Positions 1 through 8,939 of a DNA stretch of 64,000 bases are shown here, piece after piece. Position 1 is the first letter of the stretch; each line of letters starts with the position of its first letter. The stretch covers positions 8,245,001-8,309,000 of the forward strand of contig NZ_JAPEQG010000001.1 of assembly GCF_026339735.1 (NCBI RefSeq), written 5' to 3'. The notes under the pieces were generated by a model. It saw only the letters and a program-made list of their open reading frames with translations. It did no database searches and was not told the DNA's origin. This stretch comes from Streptomyces sp. NBC_01669. GTDB taxonomy: Bacteria > Actinomycetota > Actinomycetes > Streptomycetales > Streptomycetaceae. Made by a program: the position numbers and the translations under genes.

Positions 1-840
1 ATTTCCGTCGACGAGCCGCAGCAACCCCAACAGCCTCAGCAATCGCACCAGCCTCTTCAGCCCCAACAACCCCAAGCGGCAACACGAGTTGACCTGCCGT
101 CCCCGCCTCGGCTCCCCCCGCACGCGCAGCCCCCGGCTGCCGCTCCGATGGCACCCCAGGTGCCCCCTGCCGCGCCGCCCGTACCGCCGTCCCCTGAGCC
201 AGTCCGGTTCTCCAAGGTGACGCTGACCAAGGACGCGCCGTCCGTCTCCCTCGCCAAACAGGGCGGCACGTCGGGAGTCATGCGCGTCAATCTCAACTGG
301 GAGGTGCGCAAACAGTTCAAGAGTTGGGGCAGCAAACTCGGCAGGGCCATCGCCAACCACGCTGATCTCGATCTTGATCTCTGCGCCCTCTACGAACTGA
401 CCGATGGCAGGAAGGGAGTCGTGCAGGCGCTCGGAAACGCCTTCGGCGCTCTCGGGCAGCCCCCGTATATCCATCTCGACGGGGACGACCGCACGGGCGC
501 CGTCTCCACCGGCGAGAACCTGACCATCAACCTCGACCACAAGGACCGGCTCCGCCGAGTCCTGATCTTCGTCACCATCTATGAAGGCGCCCGGAGTTTC
601 GCCGATCTGCACGCGACCGTCACCCTGCAGCCGCAGCACGGCGCCGCGATCGACTTCTCGCTCGACGAATGCACCGTTCCCTCCACCGTCTGCGCACTCG
701 CACTCATCACCAACGACGGGGGAGACCTCACCGTGCAGCGCGAAGCCCGCTATCTCGTACCCGAACGCGGGGTGAGTCCGCAGCGCACCATCGACTACGC
801 CTATGGGTGGGGGATGAACTGGACACGCGGCCGTAAATGA
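1..840 (+). CDS. TerD-family stress protein, 5' end outside window
   Basis: The reading frame is open from the first base, so the N-terminus lies upstream. The visible part starts with about 60 residues dominated by Gln and Pro (repeated QQPQ-like runs, then PPAAPPVPP), a disordered linker. A domain follows with TerD hallmarks: SKVTLTKDAPSVSLAKQGG, then VNLNWEV, DLDLCALYEL, and the acidic HLDGDDRTGA stretch, where TerD proteins bind Ca2+, followed by ENLTINLD. TerD-family proteins belong to tellurite and general stress systems and are abundant in Streptomyces. The specific role is unknown. A fusion of a Q/P-rich region to TerD is common in actinomycetes. The family call is firm; only the length and N-terminal domains are unknown. 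Confidence 0.85.
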   Translation: MSVDEPQQPQQPQQSHQPLQPQQPQAATRVDLPSPPRLPPHAQPPAAAPMAPQVPPAAPPVPPSPEPVRFSKVTLTKDAPSVSLAKQGGTSGVMRVNLNWEVRKQFKSWGSKLGRAIANHADLDLDLCALYELTDGRKGVVQALGNAFGALGQPPYIHLDGDDRTGAVSTGENLTINLDHKDRLRRVLIFVTIYEGARSFADLHATVTLQPQHGAAIDFSLDECTVPSTVCALALITNDGGDLTVQREARYLVPERGVSPQRTIDYAYGWGMNWTRGRK

Positions 841-843
841 CCC

Positions 844-880
844 CCGGTTCGTCCGGGTCCCGCCACCGCGGACGGACCGG
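844..880. terminator. Intrinsic hairpin between convergent genes
   Basis: CCGGTTCGTCCG pairs with CGGACGGACCGG (12 bp with one G-T pair) around a 13-nt loop. It sits between the stop codons of the convergent TerD and glycosyltransferase genes. There is no U-tract, as is usual in Streptomyces. Confidence 0.6.
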
Positions 881-892
881 TGTTCCCTCCGC

Positions 893-2071
893 TCATCGGT
901 CCGGTGCGGCCTTGGGACGGGCGTAGGTACGCCCCTTCCAGGCCGCGCCGCGGCCGCGGTGGTGCTGCACCGCCGAATCCACCGTCATCAGCAGATACAG
1001 CACGGCGGTGAACGGCAGCAACGGCGCGAGCCACATCGACTGCCGGTAGTAGCCGAGCATCGGCATGTACGTCCCTGCCATCACCGCCCACGCCGCGCCA
1101 CCCGCCCACGCCGCCGGCCGGTCGCCATGCAGCAGCCCTGCCGCCAGCGTGACCGGCGGGGCGAGATAGACGAGCGCGAGACCCAGCACCGTACCGATGA
1201 GCAGAACCGTGCTGTGCCGCAACTGTGCGTACGCGCTGCGCGAGACCATCCGCCACAGATCCGCCAGCCGGGGATACGGCCGCACACTGTCCACCCGCTC
1301 CGCGAGCCCCAGCCAGATCCGCCCGCCGCTGCGCTTCACCGCACGGGCCAGCGACACGTCGTCGATGACCGCCTGCCGGATGGACTCCGGAACCCGCGCC
1401 CGCTCGGCGGCCCCGGTCCGCAGCAGAACACAGCCGCCCGCCGCGGCCGCGGTCCGTGCCTTCGCACGGTTCACCCACCGGAACGGATAGAGCTGCGAGA
1501 AGAAGTACACGAACGCCGGCACGACAAGGCGCTCCCAGACACTCGCCACCCGCAGCCGGGCCATCTGAGAGACCAGATCGAACCCGCCGGAACAGGCGGC
1601 GGCCACCAGCTCCCGCAGACTGTCCGGCTCATGCGCGATGTCCGCGTCCGTGAGCAGCAGAAATTCCGGCGCCGGCTCCCGGGCCCGCGCAAGCGCGATC
1701 CCGTGCCGTACGGCCCAGAGCTTGCCCGTCCAGCCGGACTCCGGCTCCCCGGGAGACACCACCGTCACCGGCAGCCCGCCGTACCGCACGGACAGCGCAC
1801 GGGCAAGATCACCGGTGCCGTCCTTGCTGCAGTCGTCGACCAGGAAGATCTCCGCTACCCCCGGATAGTCCTGCGCCTGCAGCGACGGCAGGCTCACCGG
1901 CAGCATGTCGGCTTCGTCACGCGCGGGCACGACGATCGCGACCGACGGCCAGCGGTCCGGCGCCGCACGCCGAGGCAGCCGCTGGTCGGTCCGCCAGAAG
2001 AACCCCTGTCCCAGCAGCAGCCACACCCATGCGGCCAGCGAACCCACGGCGATCCAGGCAACGGCGCTCAT
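893..2071 (-). CDS. hpnB: HpnB-type family 2 glycosyltransferase
   Basis: A 392-residue membrane glycosyltransferase. An N-terminal transmembrane helix (about residues 3-23) precedes a GT-A domain with SVAIVVPARDEADMLP, the nucleotide-sugar motif FLVDDCSKDGT and the DxD-like LLLTDADIAHEP. VIDDVSLARAVKRSGG follows at the catalytic-base region, and three or four transmembrane helices close the protein. This arrangement matches the hopene-associated glycosyltransferase HpnB, whose exact reaction is not settled. No hopanoid genes lie in this window, so a role in hopanoid modification is inferred from family resemblance only. It is convergent with the TerD gene and divergent from the racemase gene. 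Confidence 0.8.
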   Translation of the reverse strand: MSAVAWIAVGSLAAWVWLLLGQGFFWRTDQRLPRRAAPDRWPSVAIVVPARDEADMLPVSLPSLQAQDYPGVAEIFLVDDCSKDGTGDLARALSVRYGGLPVTVVSPGEPESGWTGKLWAVRHGIALARAREPAPEFLLLTDADIAHEPDSLRELVAAACSGGFDLVSQMARLRVASVWERLVVPAFVYFFSQLYPFRWVNRAKARTAAAAGGCVLLRTGAAERARVPESIRQAVIDDVSLARAVKRSGGRIWLGLAERVDSVRPYPRLADLWRMVSRSAYAQLRHSTVLLIGTVLGLALVYLAPPVTLAAGLLHGDRPAAWAGGAAWAVMAGTYMPMLGYYRQSMWLAPLLPFTAVLYLLMTVDSAVQHHRGRGAAWKGRTYARPKAAPDR

Positions 2072-2129
2072 TTGCCGCAGTCTGCCCCACTCCGACGAGA
2101 CCGCAAGGGCGGTCGACTATGGTGACCGG

Positions 2130-2915
2130 GTGAAGATCGCGCTCATGGACTCAGGAATCGGCCTGCTCCCGGCGGCCGCCGCGGTACGTCGGCTGAGGCC
2201 GGACGCCGATCTAGTGCTCTCCTCCGACCCCGAAAGCATGCCCTGGGGTCCGCGGACGCCACAGGACCTGACCGCGCACGCGCTGGCCGTGGCCCGCGCG
2301 GCCGCCGCCCACCGGCCCGACGCGCTGATCGTCGCCTGCAACACCGCCTCCGTACATGCCCTGCCGACGCTCCGCGCCGCGCTGGAACCCACGCTGCCCG
2401 TCATCGGCACCGTCCCCGCGATCAAGCCGGCCGCGGCCGGTGGCGGACCCGTCGCCATCTGGGCGACCCCCGCCACGACGGGCAGTCCGTACCAGCGCGG
2501 ACTCATCCGGGAATTCGCCGGCTCCGTCGACGTCACCGAGGTCCCCTGCCCCGGTCTCGCGGACGCCGTGCAGAACGCGGACGAAGCCGCGATCGACCGT
2601 GCCGTCGCCGCAGCCGCCGCGCTCACTCCACCGGGCGTACGGGCCGTCGTTCTCGGCTGCACCCATTACGAACTGGTCGCCGAACGGATCCGTGCCGCCG
2701 TACAGCAGCCGGGCCTGCCGCCCGTAGCACTGCACGGCTCCGCCGGGGCCGTCGCCGCCCAGGCGCTGCGCCGGATCGGGGTCGCACCCGCCCCCTCGGC
2801 CGAACCGGCCACCTCCCTCACCGTGCTCCTGAGCGGCCGTGAAGCCGAGCTGCCGGCAGCCGCCCTGACCTACGCCGAGGGGCGGCTGCTGGCAGCCGTC
2901 AGCCCCGCCCACTGA
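2130..2915 (+). CDS. Aspartate/glutamate racemase family protein (MurI-like)
   Basis: A cofactor-independent racemase of 261 residues. It begins with VKIALMDSGIGLL, the family N-terminal signature, and carries both catalytic cysteines in VACNTAS and VLGCTHYE, which act as a two-base pair. MurI converts L- to D-glutamate for peptidoglycan. The length fits MurI, but sequence alone cannot exclude aspartate or another substrate, and the chromosome probably has a canonical murI elsewhere. The GTG start was chosen because homology begins there; an upstream in-frame extension has no similarity. No strong Shine-Dalgarno is visible, so a near-leaderless message is possible. It is divergent from the glycosyltransferase, only 58 bp away. 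Confidence 0.8.
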   Translation: MKIALMDSGIGLLPAAAAVRRLRPDADLVLSSDPESMPWGPRTPQDLTAHALAVARAAAAHRPDALIVACNTASVHALPTLRAALEPTLPVIGTVPAIKPAAAGGGPVAIWATPATTGSPYQRGLIREFAGSVDVTEVPCPGLADAVQNADEAAIDRAVAAAAALTPPGVRAVVLGCTHYELVAERIRAAVQQPGLPPVALHGSAGAVAAQALRRIGVAPAPSAEPATSLTVLLSGREAELPAAALTYAEGRLLAAVSPAH

Positions 2916-2984
2916 GCTGGCGTCGACTCGGCGAGGGCCCGCCCGGCCCATCCCGGATGCCCGGATTCTGAGTACGCTGCTGGC

Positions 2985-3548
2985 ATGAGGGACCACCCCC
3001 GGAAACCGAGCGAGACCGGTGCCGAGGCGGCTCCCGCCGTCTGGACCGGCCGGGCCACCAACAAGGCGCAGTGGGTGCTCGCCGCAGCCGGTGCGGCGTG
3101 CATGGCACTGGGTATCGAGCTCGCCGTGAGCTCCAACTGGACCTCCGGCATCGCCCCCCTGCTGATGTCGGTGATCGGCTGCGTGGCGGCCGGACTGCTC
3201 ATGCTGTTCGGGACGCTCGCCTTTGTGAATGTGGCCGTGCGGGTCGACGGAGACGCTCTGGAAGTTCGCTGCGGCCACATGGGTCTGCCGCGTCGGCGGA
3301 TCCTGCTCACCCATGTGGTCGGGGCGGATTTCGTCCCCCGGATCACCCCCCGCCAATGGGGCGGCTGGGGCTATCGGTGGCGCCCCGAGCAGGGGACGGC
3401 CGTGGTGGTCCGCAGGGGAGAAGGCCTGGTGCTCAAGCTCGGCGACGGGCGGACGTTCACCGTGACGGTGGACGATGCGCAAGAGGGCGTACGGTTCATC
3501 CGCGAACGGCTCCACCTGCGGGCGGCCGACGCAACTGCCGGGACCTGA
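2985..3548 (+). CDS. Conserved membrane protein with PH-like C-terminal domain
   Basis: A 187-residue protein. After a short polar N-terminus, two hydrophobic helices (about residues 28-50 and 55-78) form a hairpin. A soluble beta-rich domain of about 110 residues follows (AVRVDGDALEVRCG, then WGYRWRPEQGTAVVVRRGEG, then TVTVDDAQEGVRFI). The order of two transmembrane helices then a small PH-like beta domain matches a group of uncharacterised Streptomyces integral membrane proteins. No catalytic motif is visible and no function is assigned. It lies 69 bp downstream of the racemase in the same direction and ends 22 bp from the convergent O-antigen-ligase-like gene. Confidence 0.7.
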   Translation: MRDHPRKPSETGAEAAPAVWTGRATNKAQWVLAAAGAACMALGIELAVSSNWTSGIAPLLMSVIGCVAAGLLMLFGTLAFVNVAVRVDGDALEVRCGHMGLPRRRILLTHVVGADFVPRITPRQWGGWGYRWRPEQGTAVVVRRGEGLVLKLGDGRTFTVTVDDAQEGVRFIRERLHLRAADATAGT

Positions 3549-3570
3549 GCGGTCAGCGGTGCCGTACCCG

Positions 3571-4701
3571 TCAGAGGGGGGTGCGACCGACCCGCGGACG
3601 GCGTCCGGCCGCGGTCCCCGTGCCGTACCCGGCACGGTCCGCATCCTCGTCACCGTCCGTACGGGATGTGTCCGGCGTGCCGTCCCCGATCGGCTGCCGG
3701 GCCGAGGCCAGCCCCGCGAGCAGCCCCACGCCCGCCGTCACCGGCGTGAAGCTCAGCACGTTCCCGACACTCGCCAGCGCCGCCAATGCGGTGAGCGCGG
3801 AGCCCGCCGCCAGCACGACCGCCGTGCTGCGGGGTGAGCGCCACAGCACGTACAGCAGCCAGCCGAACGCCGCCCCCAGCAGCGCCAGCCCCACGATCCC
3901 CTGCTCGGCGGCCTGCTGCAGCGGCGCCGAGTGGGGCTTCCCGTCCGACCGCACGGTCTGCTGGGCGGTGGGGCTGAGCTCGGCGAACCGGTCGGGCCCG
4001 ATGCCCAGCAGGGGATGTTCCTCGGCGAGATCCACCGCGTCCTGCCAGAGCAGCACCCGGTTCCGGGTGAGCTGCCCCTCCAGGGAGACCATCAGCCCGT
4101 CGGGCAGCGCATCCTCGGCCACCGCCCATGACGTACCGACGACCAGCGCCGTGACCAGCGCCAGCCCGGTCAGACCGAGCAGTCTGCGGCGCATCCTGAC
4201 CGCGGCCAACGAACTGAGCAGCACTCCGAGCGCCGTGACGAACCCGGCCACCGAGTGCAGGGCCGACGCGGCGCAGGCGGCGCCGAGCGCGAGCAGCCGC
4301 AGCGTGAGACGCATCGGTGCCCGACGGGCCGCGGCGGCCGCACAGCAGGCGGCGCCCGCGGCCAGCACCAGCAGCGCGGCCGCCGCCCCGGTGTGACCGG
4401 GCGCGACATCGGCAGAGGCGGTGGCGCCCGGCATACCACCGCGCCAGACGAGCGCCAGGACGAGGGCGGCGACGGCGGCGACCGCCGCGGTGGCCACCGG
4501 CAGCAGCGTGCCGCAGATCCGGCCGCAGGCGAACCCCGCGGCGACTGCCAGGAGCGCCAGCAGCACACCCTCCGGCCTCGTCTCCCGCCCGGCCGCGCTG
4601 ATCAAGGACCAGATCGCGCAGGCGGCGAGGATCACGGCTCCGGCGGCATCGGACGCGCTGCCGCGTTCCCGAGCCCCGTACCGGCCCGCCCGTGCAGTCA
4701 T
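3571..4701 (-). CDS. O-antigen ligase/polymerase-like membrane protein
   Basis: A polytopic protein of 376 residues with about ten hydrophobic segments. The diagnostic stretch is EHPLLGIGPDRFAELSP followed by HSAPLQQAAEQGIVGL: the Wzy_C (O-antigen ligase) periplasmic loop, where the His and Arg-containing loop acts in glycan transfer. Family members ligate or polymerise lipid-linked glycans at the outer face of the membrane. In Streptomyces the substrate is unknown, with cell-wall polysaccharide or teichoic-type polymers likely. The ATG was chosen because the preceding 50 in-frame residues are Pro/Arg-rich with no family resemblance. The C-terminal tail is acidic, then basic. Confidence 0.72.
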   Translation of the reverse strand: MTARAGRYGARERGSASDAAGAVILAACAIWSLISAAGRETRPEGVLLALLAVAAGFACGRICGTLLPVATAAVAAVAALVLALVWRGGMPGATASADVAPGHTGAAAALLVLAAGAACCAAAAARRAPMRLTLRLLALGAACAASALHSVAGFVTALGVLLSSLAAVRMRRRLLGLTGLALVTALVVGTSWAVAEDALPDGLMVSLEGQLTRNRVLLWQDAVDLAEEHPLLGIGPDRFAELSPTAQQTVRSDGKPHSAPLQQAAEQGIVGLALLGAAFGWLLYVLWRSPRSTAVVLAAGSALTALAALASVGNVLSFTPVTAGVGLLAGLASARQPIGDGTPDTSRTDGDEDADRAGYGTGTAAGRRPRVGRTPL

Positions 4702-4907
4702 CGCGTCCGACCCCCCGAACTGTGACCGTCCCGTCCACGACGGCCGGATCCGGCCGGTCGGCGGGGGACTGGCGCACACGGTAACGGGAGTGGTGCGGGT
4801 TTGTGGAGGTATAGCGCAGGAACGATCCGGCAGGAAGCATTCCGAATGCATTCCGTCCCCGCCCCGGGTCTGCCCCGCGCTTGCCTCACCACCGTAGACT
4901 CCGCCAG

Positions 4908-6503
4908 GTGAGCGCCACCATCAGCCCAGTCGACGACCCGCAGTCCTCCGCCACTCAGCCGCGGGAGAGACGGTTCCTGCCGCGGCTCGCACGGCCGGCC
5001 GCGGCCGTGCTGTCGGGTGTGCTGCTGTATCTGAGCTTCCCGCCCCGACCGCTGTGGTGGCTGGTTCTGCCCGGTTTCGCACTGCTCGGCTGGGTCCTGC
5101 ACGGCCGTCGGCTGCGCGCCGGATTCGGCCTCGGCCTGCTCGCCGGGCTCGGCTTCATGCTGCCGCTGCTGCACTGGACGGGCGAGGAGGTCGGTCCGGT
5201 GCCGTGGCTGGCGCTCGCCACCGCCGAAGCGCTGTTCGTCGCCGTGGGCTGCATCGGGGTCGCCGCCGTGTCCCGGCTCGCCTGGTGGCCGGTCTGGGCC
5301 GCCGCGGTCTGGGCCCTGGACGAGGCGGTCCGGGCCCGGGTGCCGTTCGGCGGATTCCCCTGGGGCAAGATCGCCTTCGGGCAGGCCGACAGCGTGTTCC
5401 TGCCGCTCGCGGCGGTGGGCGGCACGCCGCTGCTCTCGTTCGCGGTGGTGCTGTGCGGCTTCGGGTTGTTCGAAGCGGTCCGTTCCTTCCGTGCCTACCG
5501 CAGCACCGGTCGGATCCCCCGCGCCGCGGTCGCCGCCGCGGCCGCGACCGTCCTCGTACCCCTGGCCGCGGCGTTGGCCGCGCGCCCGCTCGTCGACGAC
5601 TCTGCGGAGGACGGAACCGCGACCGTCGCCGCGATCCAGGGCAATGTGCCGCGCCTCGGACTCGACTTCAACGCCCAGCGCCGCGCCGTTCTTGACAACC
5701 ACGCGCGCCGCACCGAACAGCTTGCCCGCGAGGTGAAGGCGGGCAAGGTACCGCAGCCCGACTTCGTCCTGTGGCCCGAGAACTCCTCCGATCTCGATCC
5801 CTACCGCAATGCCGACGCGCGGATCGTCATCGACGAAGCGGTGAAGGCGATCAACGCCCCCACCGTGGTCGGCGCGGTCATCGAGCCCGACACCGGCAAG
5901 CTGCGCAACACCCTCATCCAGTGGGACCCTTCGGGCGGCCCCGTCGCCACGTACGACAAGCGCCATGTCCAGCCGTTCGGCGAATACATGCCGATGCGTT
6001 CGTTCGCACGCATCTTCAGCTCCGACGTCGACCGGGTGCAGCGCGACTTCGGACCGGGCAAGAAGGTCGGCGTGTTCGACCTCGCGGGCACCAAGGTGGG
6101 GCTCGTCACCTGCTACGAGGCCGCGTTCGACGACGCCGTACGCGACACGGTCGAACACGGCAGCCAGCTGATCGCGGTCCCCAGCAACAACGCCACCTTC
6201 GGGCGCAGCGAGATGACGTACCAGCAGCTGGCCATGAGCCGGGTGCGGGCCGTGGAACACAGCCGGTCCGTCGTCGTCCCCGTCACCAGCGGCGTCAGCG
6301 CGGTCATCCGCCCGGACGGGACGATCGTCCAGAAGACGAAGATGTTCACCCCGGACGCGCTGGTGGACAAGGTGCCGCTGCGCTCCTCGCTGACCCCCGC
6401 GACCCGGCTGGGCACGCTCCCCGAAGGGCTGCTCGTGCTGATCGCCGCAGCGGGCATGGGCTGGGTGACCGTCAGGTCGGTACGGGCGCGCCGCGGACGC
6501 TGA
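4908..6503 (+). CDS. lnt: Apolipoprotein N-acyltransferase
   Basis: Lnt adds the third acyl chain to the N-terminal diacylglyceryl-cysteine of lipoproteins, acting in the cytoplasmic membrane. The 531-residue protein has six or so N-terminal membrane helices, a nitrilase-fold domain (about 215-470) and a final helix (about 495-515). The Glu-Lys-Cys triad is visible: E291 in FVLWPENSSD, K351 in YDKRHVQPFGEYMP and C402 in VGLVTCYEAAFD. The GTG start (VSATISPVDD) was preferred because the short upstream extension is not Lnt-like. Several lipoproteins in this window (ModA, the two ABC binding proteins) could be substrates. It lies divergent from the O-antigen-ligase-like gene and 30 bp before a Nudix gene. 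Confidence 0.92.
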   Translation: MSATISPVDDPQSSATQPRERRFLPRLARPAAAVLSGVLLYLSFPPRPLWWLVLPGFALLGWVLHGRRLRAGFGLGLLAGLGFMLPLLHWTGEEVGPVPWLALATAEALFVAVGCIGVAAVSRLAWWPVWAAAVWALDEAVRARVPFGGFPWGKIAFGQADSVFLPLAAVGGTPLLSFAVVLCGFGLFEAVRSFRAYRSTGRIPRAAVAAAAATVLVPLAAALAARPLVDDSAEDGTATVAAIQGNVPRLGLDFNAQRRAVLDNHARRTEQLAREVKAGKVPQPDFVLWPENSSDLDPYRNADARIVIDEAVKAINAPTVVGAVIEPDTGKLRNTLIQWDPSGGPVATYDKRHVQPFGEYMPMRSFARIFSSDVDRVQRDFGPGKKVGVFDLAGTKVGLVTCYEAAFDDAVRDTVEHGSQLIAVPSNNATFGRSEMTYQQLAMSRVRAVEHSRSVVVPVTSGVSAVIRPDGTIVQKTKMFTPDALVDKVPLRSSLTPATRLGTLPEGLLVLIAAAGMGWVTVRSVRARRGR

Positions 6504-6533
6504 ACGGTGGCGTGTGCCACGTAGGGTCGGCGC

Positions 6534-7013
6534 ATGGCCATTCCTGACTTCATCCGTGAAATCCGTGCCACGGCGGGCACACAGCTGCTTCTGCTGCCGG
6601 GCGTCAGCGCCGTGGTCTTCGACGACGAGGGCAGGGTTCTGCTCGGCAGACGCTCGGACACCGGCAAGTGGGCGCTCATCGGCGGCATCTGCGAACCGGG
6701 GGAGCAGCCCGCGACGACGGCGGTGCGCGAGGTGTACGAGGAGACCGCCGTGCACTGTGTGGCGGAGCGGGTGGTGCTCACCCAGGCGCTGAACCCCGTG
6801 CAGTACGCCAATGGCGACCGGTGCCAGTTCATGGACATCACCTTCCGCTGCCGGGCGACCGGCGGTCAGGCGCGCGTCAATGACGACGAGTCCCTGGAGG
6901 TGGACTGGTTCCCGCTCGACGCCCTGCCGCCGTTGAACGAGTTCGGCCGCTTCCGGATCAAGCAGTCCCTGAGCGACGAACCGACCTGGTTCGAGCCGAC
7001 GGTCCAGCCGTGA
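6534..7013 (+). CDS. Nudix hydrolase
   Basis: A 159-residue Nudix protein. The Nudix box reads GGICEPGEQP, then seven residues on REVYEET, matching G-x5-E-x7-REUxEE-xGU except that the last Gly is Ala (EETAV). The metal-binding glutamates are intact, so it should hydrolyse a nucleoside diphosphate linked to a moiety X, possibly a sanitising pyrophosphatase. The N-terminal IRATAGTQLLLLPGVSAVV and the C-terminal DESLEVDWFPLDALP are typical of the many Streptomyces Nudix proteins of this size. The substrate cannot be read from the sequence. It follows lnt by 30 bp and may be cotranscribed. Confidence 0.9.
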   Translation: MAIPDFIREIRATAGTQLLLLPGVSAVVFDDEGRVLLGRRSDTGKWALIGGICEPGEQPATTAVREVYEETAVHCVAERVVLTQALNPVQYANGDRCQFMDITFRCRATGGQARVNDDESLEVDWFPLDALPPLNEFGRFRIKQSLSDEPTWFEPTVQP

Positions 7014-7031
7014 CGCGCTAGTACACGCGCC

Positions 7032-7069
7032 GTGGCCGGACGGGCCGGTAACCCGGCCCGTCCGGCCAC
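7032..7069. terminator. Strong bidirectional terminator
   Basis: A perfect 17-bp inverted repeat (GTGGCCGGACGGGCCGG and its complement) around a TAAC loop lies between the stop codons of the convergent Nudix and transporter genes. It should terminate in both directions. Confidence 0.85.
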
Positions 7070-7075
7070 CGGAAC

Positions 7076-8458
7076 TCAGGCGGTACGGGCATCGGCGGGC
7101 AGCACCGCGGGCGCGTCCGGCTCCGCCGTCGCCTCGATGTCCGCGAGATCCCGGTGCCTGGTCTCCTTGGCGCACACGACCGCCAGCACGGTGATGAGCG
7201 CCGCGGCGATGACGTACAGCGAGATCGGTGTCGAGCTGTGGTAGTCCGCGAGCAGCGCGGTGGCGATGAGCGGAGCCGGAGCACCGGCCGCGACCGATGA
7301 GAACTGCGCACCGATCGACGCACCCGAGTACCGCATCCGGGTCGCGAACATCTCCGAGAAGAAGGCCGCCTGAGGCGCGTACATCGCTCCGTGGAAGATG
7401 AGCCCGACGGTGACGGCGAGCAGCAGACTGCCGAAGCTGCGGCTGTCGATCAGTGCGAAGAACGGGAACATCCACAGCCCCACACCGACCGCCCCGATCA
7501 GATAGATGGGCTTGCGGCCGAACCGGTCCGACAGTGCGCCCCACACCGGGATGACCGCGAAGTGGATGGCAGAGGCGATGAGTACGGCGTTCAGCGCCGT
7601 CTGCTTGCTCAGGTCGGCGGCCGTCATCGCGTAGACGAGGACGAACGCGGTGATCACGTAGTAGCTGATGTTCTCCGCCATCCTGGCGCCCATGGCGATG
7701 AGCACATCCCGCCAGTGGTGCCGCAGCACGGCGACGAGCGGCATCTTCTCGGCCGCCGCGACGGCCCCCCTGCGCGCCTCGGCCTGCGCCAGCGCAGCCT
7801 TGAACACCGGTGATTCATCGACAGAGAGACGAATCCACAAGCCGACGATCACGAGCACACCGGAGAGCAGGAACGGGATGCGCCAGCCCCAGGACCCGAA
7901 GGCGGAATCCGAAAGCAGCGCGGTGAGCGCGGAGAGCACCCCGGTCGCGAGCAGCTGCCCGGCCGGCGCCCCGGTCTGCGGCCAGGAGGCCCAGAACCCA
8001 CGCCGCTTCGCATCCCCGTGTTCCGATACGAGGAGCACAGCCCCGCCCCACTCACCACCGAGGGCGAAGCCCTGCACCAGTCGCAGGACCGTGAGCAGTA
8101 CCGGCGCGGCGACACCGACGGTGGCGTGCGTCGGCAGCAGCCCGATGGCGAAGGTCGCCCCACCCATCAGCAGCAGACTCAGCACCAGCAGCTTCTTGCG
8201 GCCGAGCCGGTCGCCGTAGTGCCCGAACACCAGGGCGCCCAGCGGCCGGGCGGCGAAGCCGACCGCGTAGGTGAGGAAGGAGAGGAGCGTTCCGACGAGC
8301 GGTTCGGACTCGGGGAAGAACAGCTTGGGGAAGACCAGCGCGGCTGCTGACCCGTAGAGAAAGAAGTCGTACCACTCGATGGTGGTCCCGATGAGGCTCG
8401 CGGCGACGATGCGCTTGAGTGAGCGGGTGGTCGGTGGAGCGGATGCCGAGGCAGCCAT
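7076..8458 (-). CDS. MHS-family MFS transporter
   Basis: A 460-residue, twelve-helix major facilitator of the metabolite:H+ symporter type (alpha-ketoglutarate, shikimate or proline/betaine permease relatives). Signatures are SLIGTTIEWYDFFLYG in helix 1, the loop-2 motif GHYGDRLGRKKLLV and its repeat SDRFGRKPIYL in the second half, plus FALGGEWGGAVLL in helix 4. Substrates of the family are small organic acids or betaines; the specific one cannot be inferred. The ATG preceded by GGAAG (MAASASAPP) was taken over an upstream in-frame start. Apart from the terminator it stands alone, with no obvious catabolic partner. Confidence 0.88.
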   Translation of the reverse strand: MAASASAPPTTRSLKRIVAASLIGTTIEWYDFFLYGSAAALVFPKLFFPESEPLVGTLLSFLTYAVGFAARPLGALVFGHYGDRLGRKKLLVLSLLLMGGATFAIGLLPTHATVGVAAPVLLTVLRLVQGFALGGEWGGAVLLVSEHGDAKRRGFWASWPQTGAPAGQLLATGVLSALTALLSDSAFGSWGWRIPFLLSGVLVIVGLWIRLSVDESPVFKAALAQAEARRGAVAAAEKMPLVAVLRHHWRDVLIAMGARMAENISYYVITAFVLVYAMTAADLSKQTALNAVLIASAIHFAVIPVWGALSDRFGRKPIYLIGAVGVGLWMFPFFALIDSRSFGSLLLAVTVGLIFHGAMYAPQAAFFSEMFATRMRYSGASIGAQFSSVAAGAPAPLIATALLADYHSSTPISLYVIAAALITVLAVVCAKETRHRDLADIEATAEPDAPAVLPADARTA

Positions 8459-8939
8459 GGATACCACTTCCGGACGGTTGCGGGGACGTTTCCGTGTCGC
8501 CACACCGTAGGAACGGGCAGGTCAGAGGCGTATGTGGTGGGAGACCATAGTTCCGGAGGCGGCTGTGCGCGCGGCCACCATGAGGCAGGGGTTCGCGCGC
8601 CCTCGGGAGCCGGCTGAGCGGGGTACGGGCGCCTTTCGGACTTGCGTCGTTCGGCAGCCAGTGCAGCCCTCTTCGGAGCGTCTCCGTCCGAGGGGCGAGG
8701 TGCCGGAAGGAGTGGTGATGGACGCCGACATACCGCGTTCGGCGGCCGGCCCCGATCAGCCGACTCACCGACCTCACGGGGCAAAACACCTGGGCCATAT
8801 CCGTCGGATCATGTGAATGCCGGCTGACGCGTTGCTCTCGTCATGGGGCGGGGTGATCTGACAAATCTCCAGTGGACCCGGCTGGAGCCGCATCTGCCTG
8901 CTCACTTGGCCGATACCGCTGTGCACCGGCACGGCTTGG
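8459..8939. other. Gene-poor stretch with a transposase stub
   Basis: This 480-bp interval separates the transporter from nitronate monooxygenase. Frames here lack family resemblance. The only recognisable piece is a short remnant of an IS5-type transposase start, listed separately. Confidence 0.5.
8843..8899 (+). pseudogene. IS5-type transposase N-terminal stub
   Basis: The first 19 codons read MGRGDLTNLQWTRLEPHLP, matching the extreme N-terminus of Streptomyces IS5-family transposases (pattern RGELTDAEWxxLEPLLP). Similarity stops there and no transposase body follows. It is interpreted as the scar of a deleted insertion sequence. Identification rests on a short motif. Confidence 0.55.

Noticed and set aside
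4698..7544. A 948-codon open frame on the minus strand
   Set aside because: It is antisense to lnt, the Nudix gene and part of the transporter, has Arg/Gly/His-rich low-complexity composition and no family resemblance; a GC-bias artefact.
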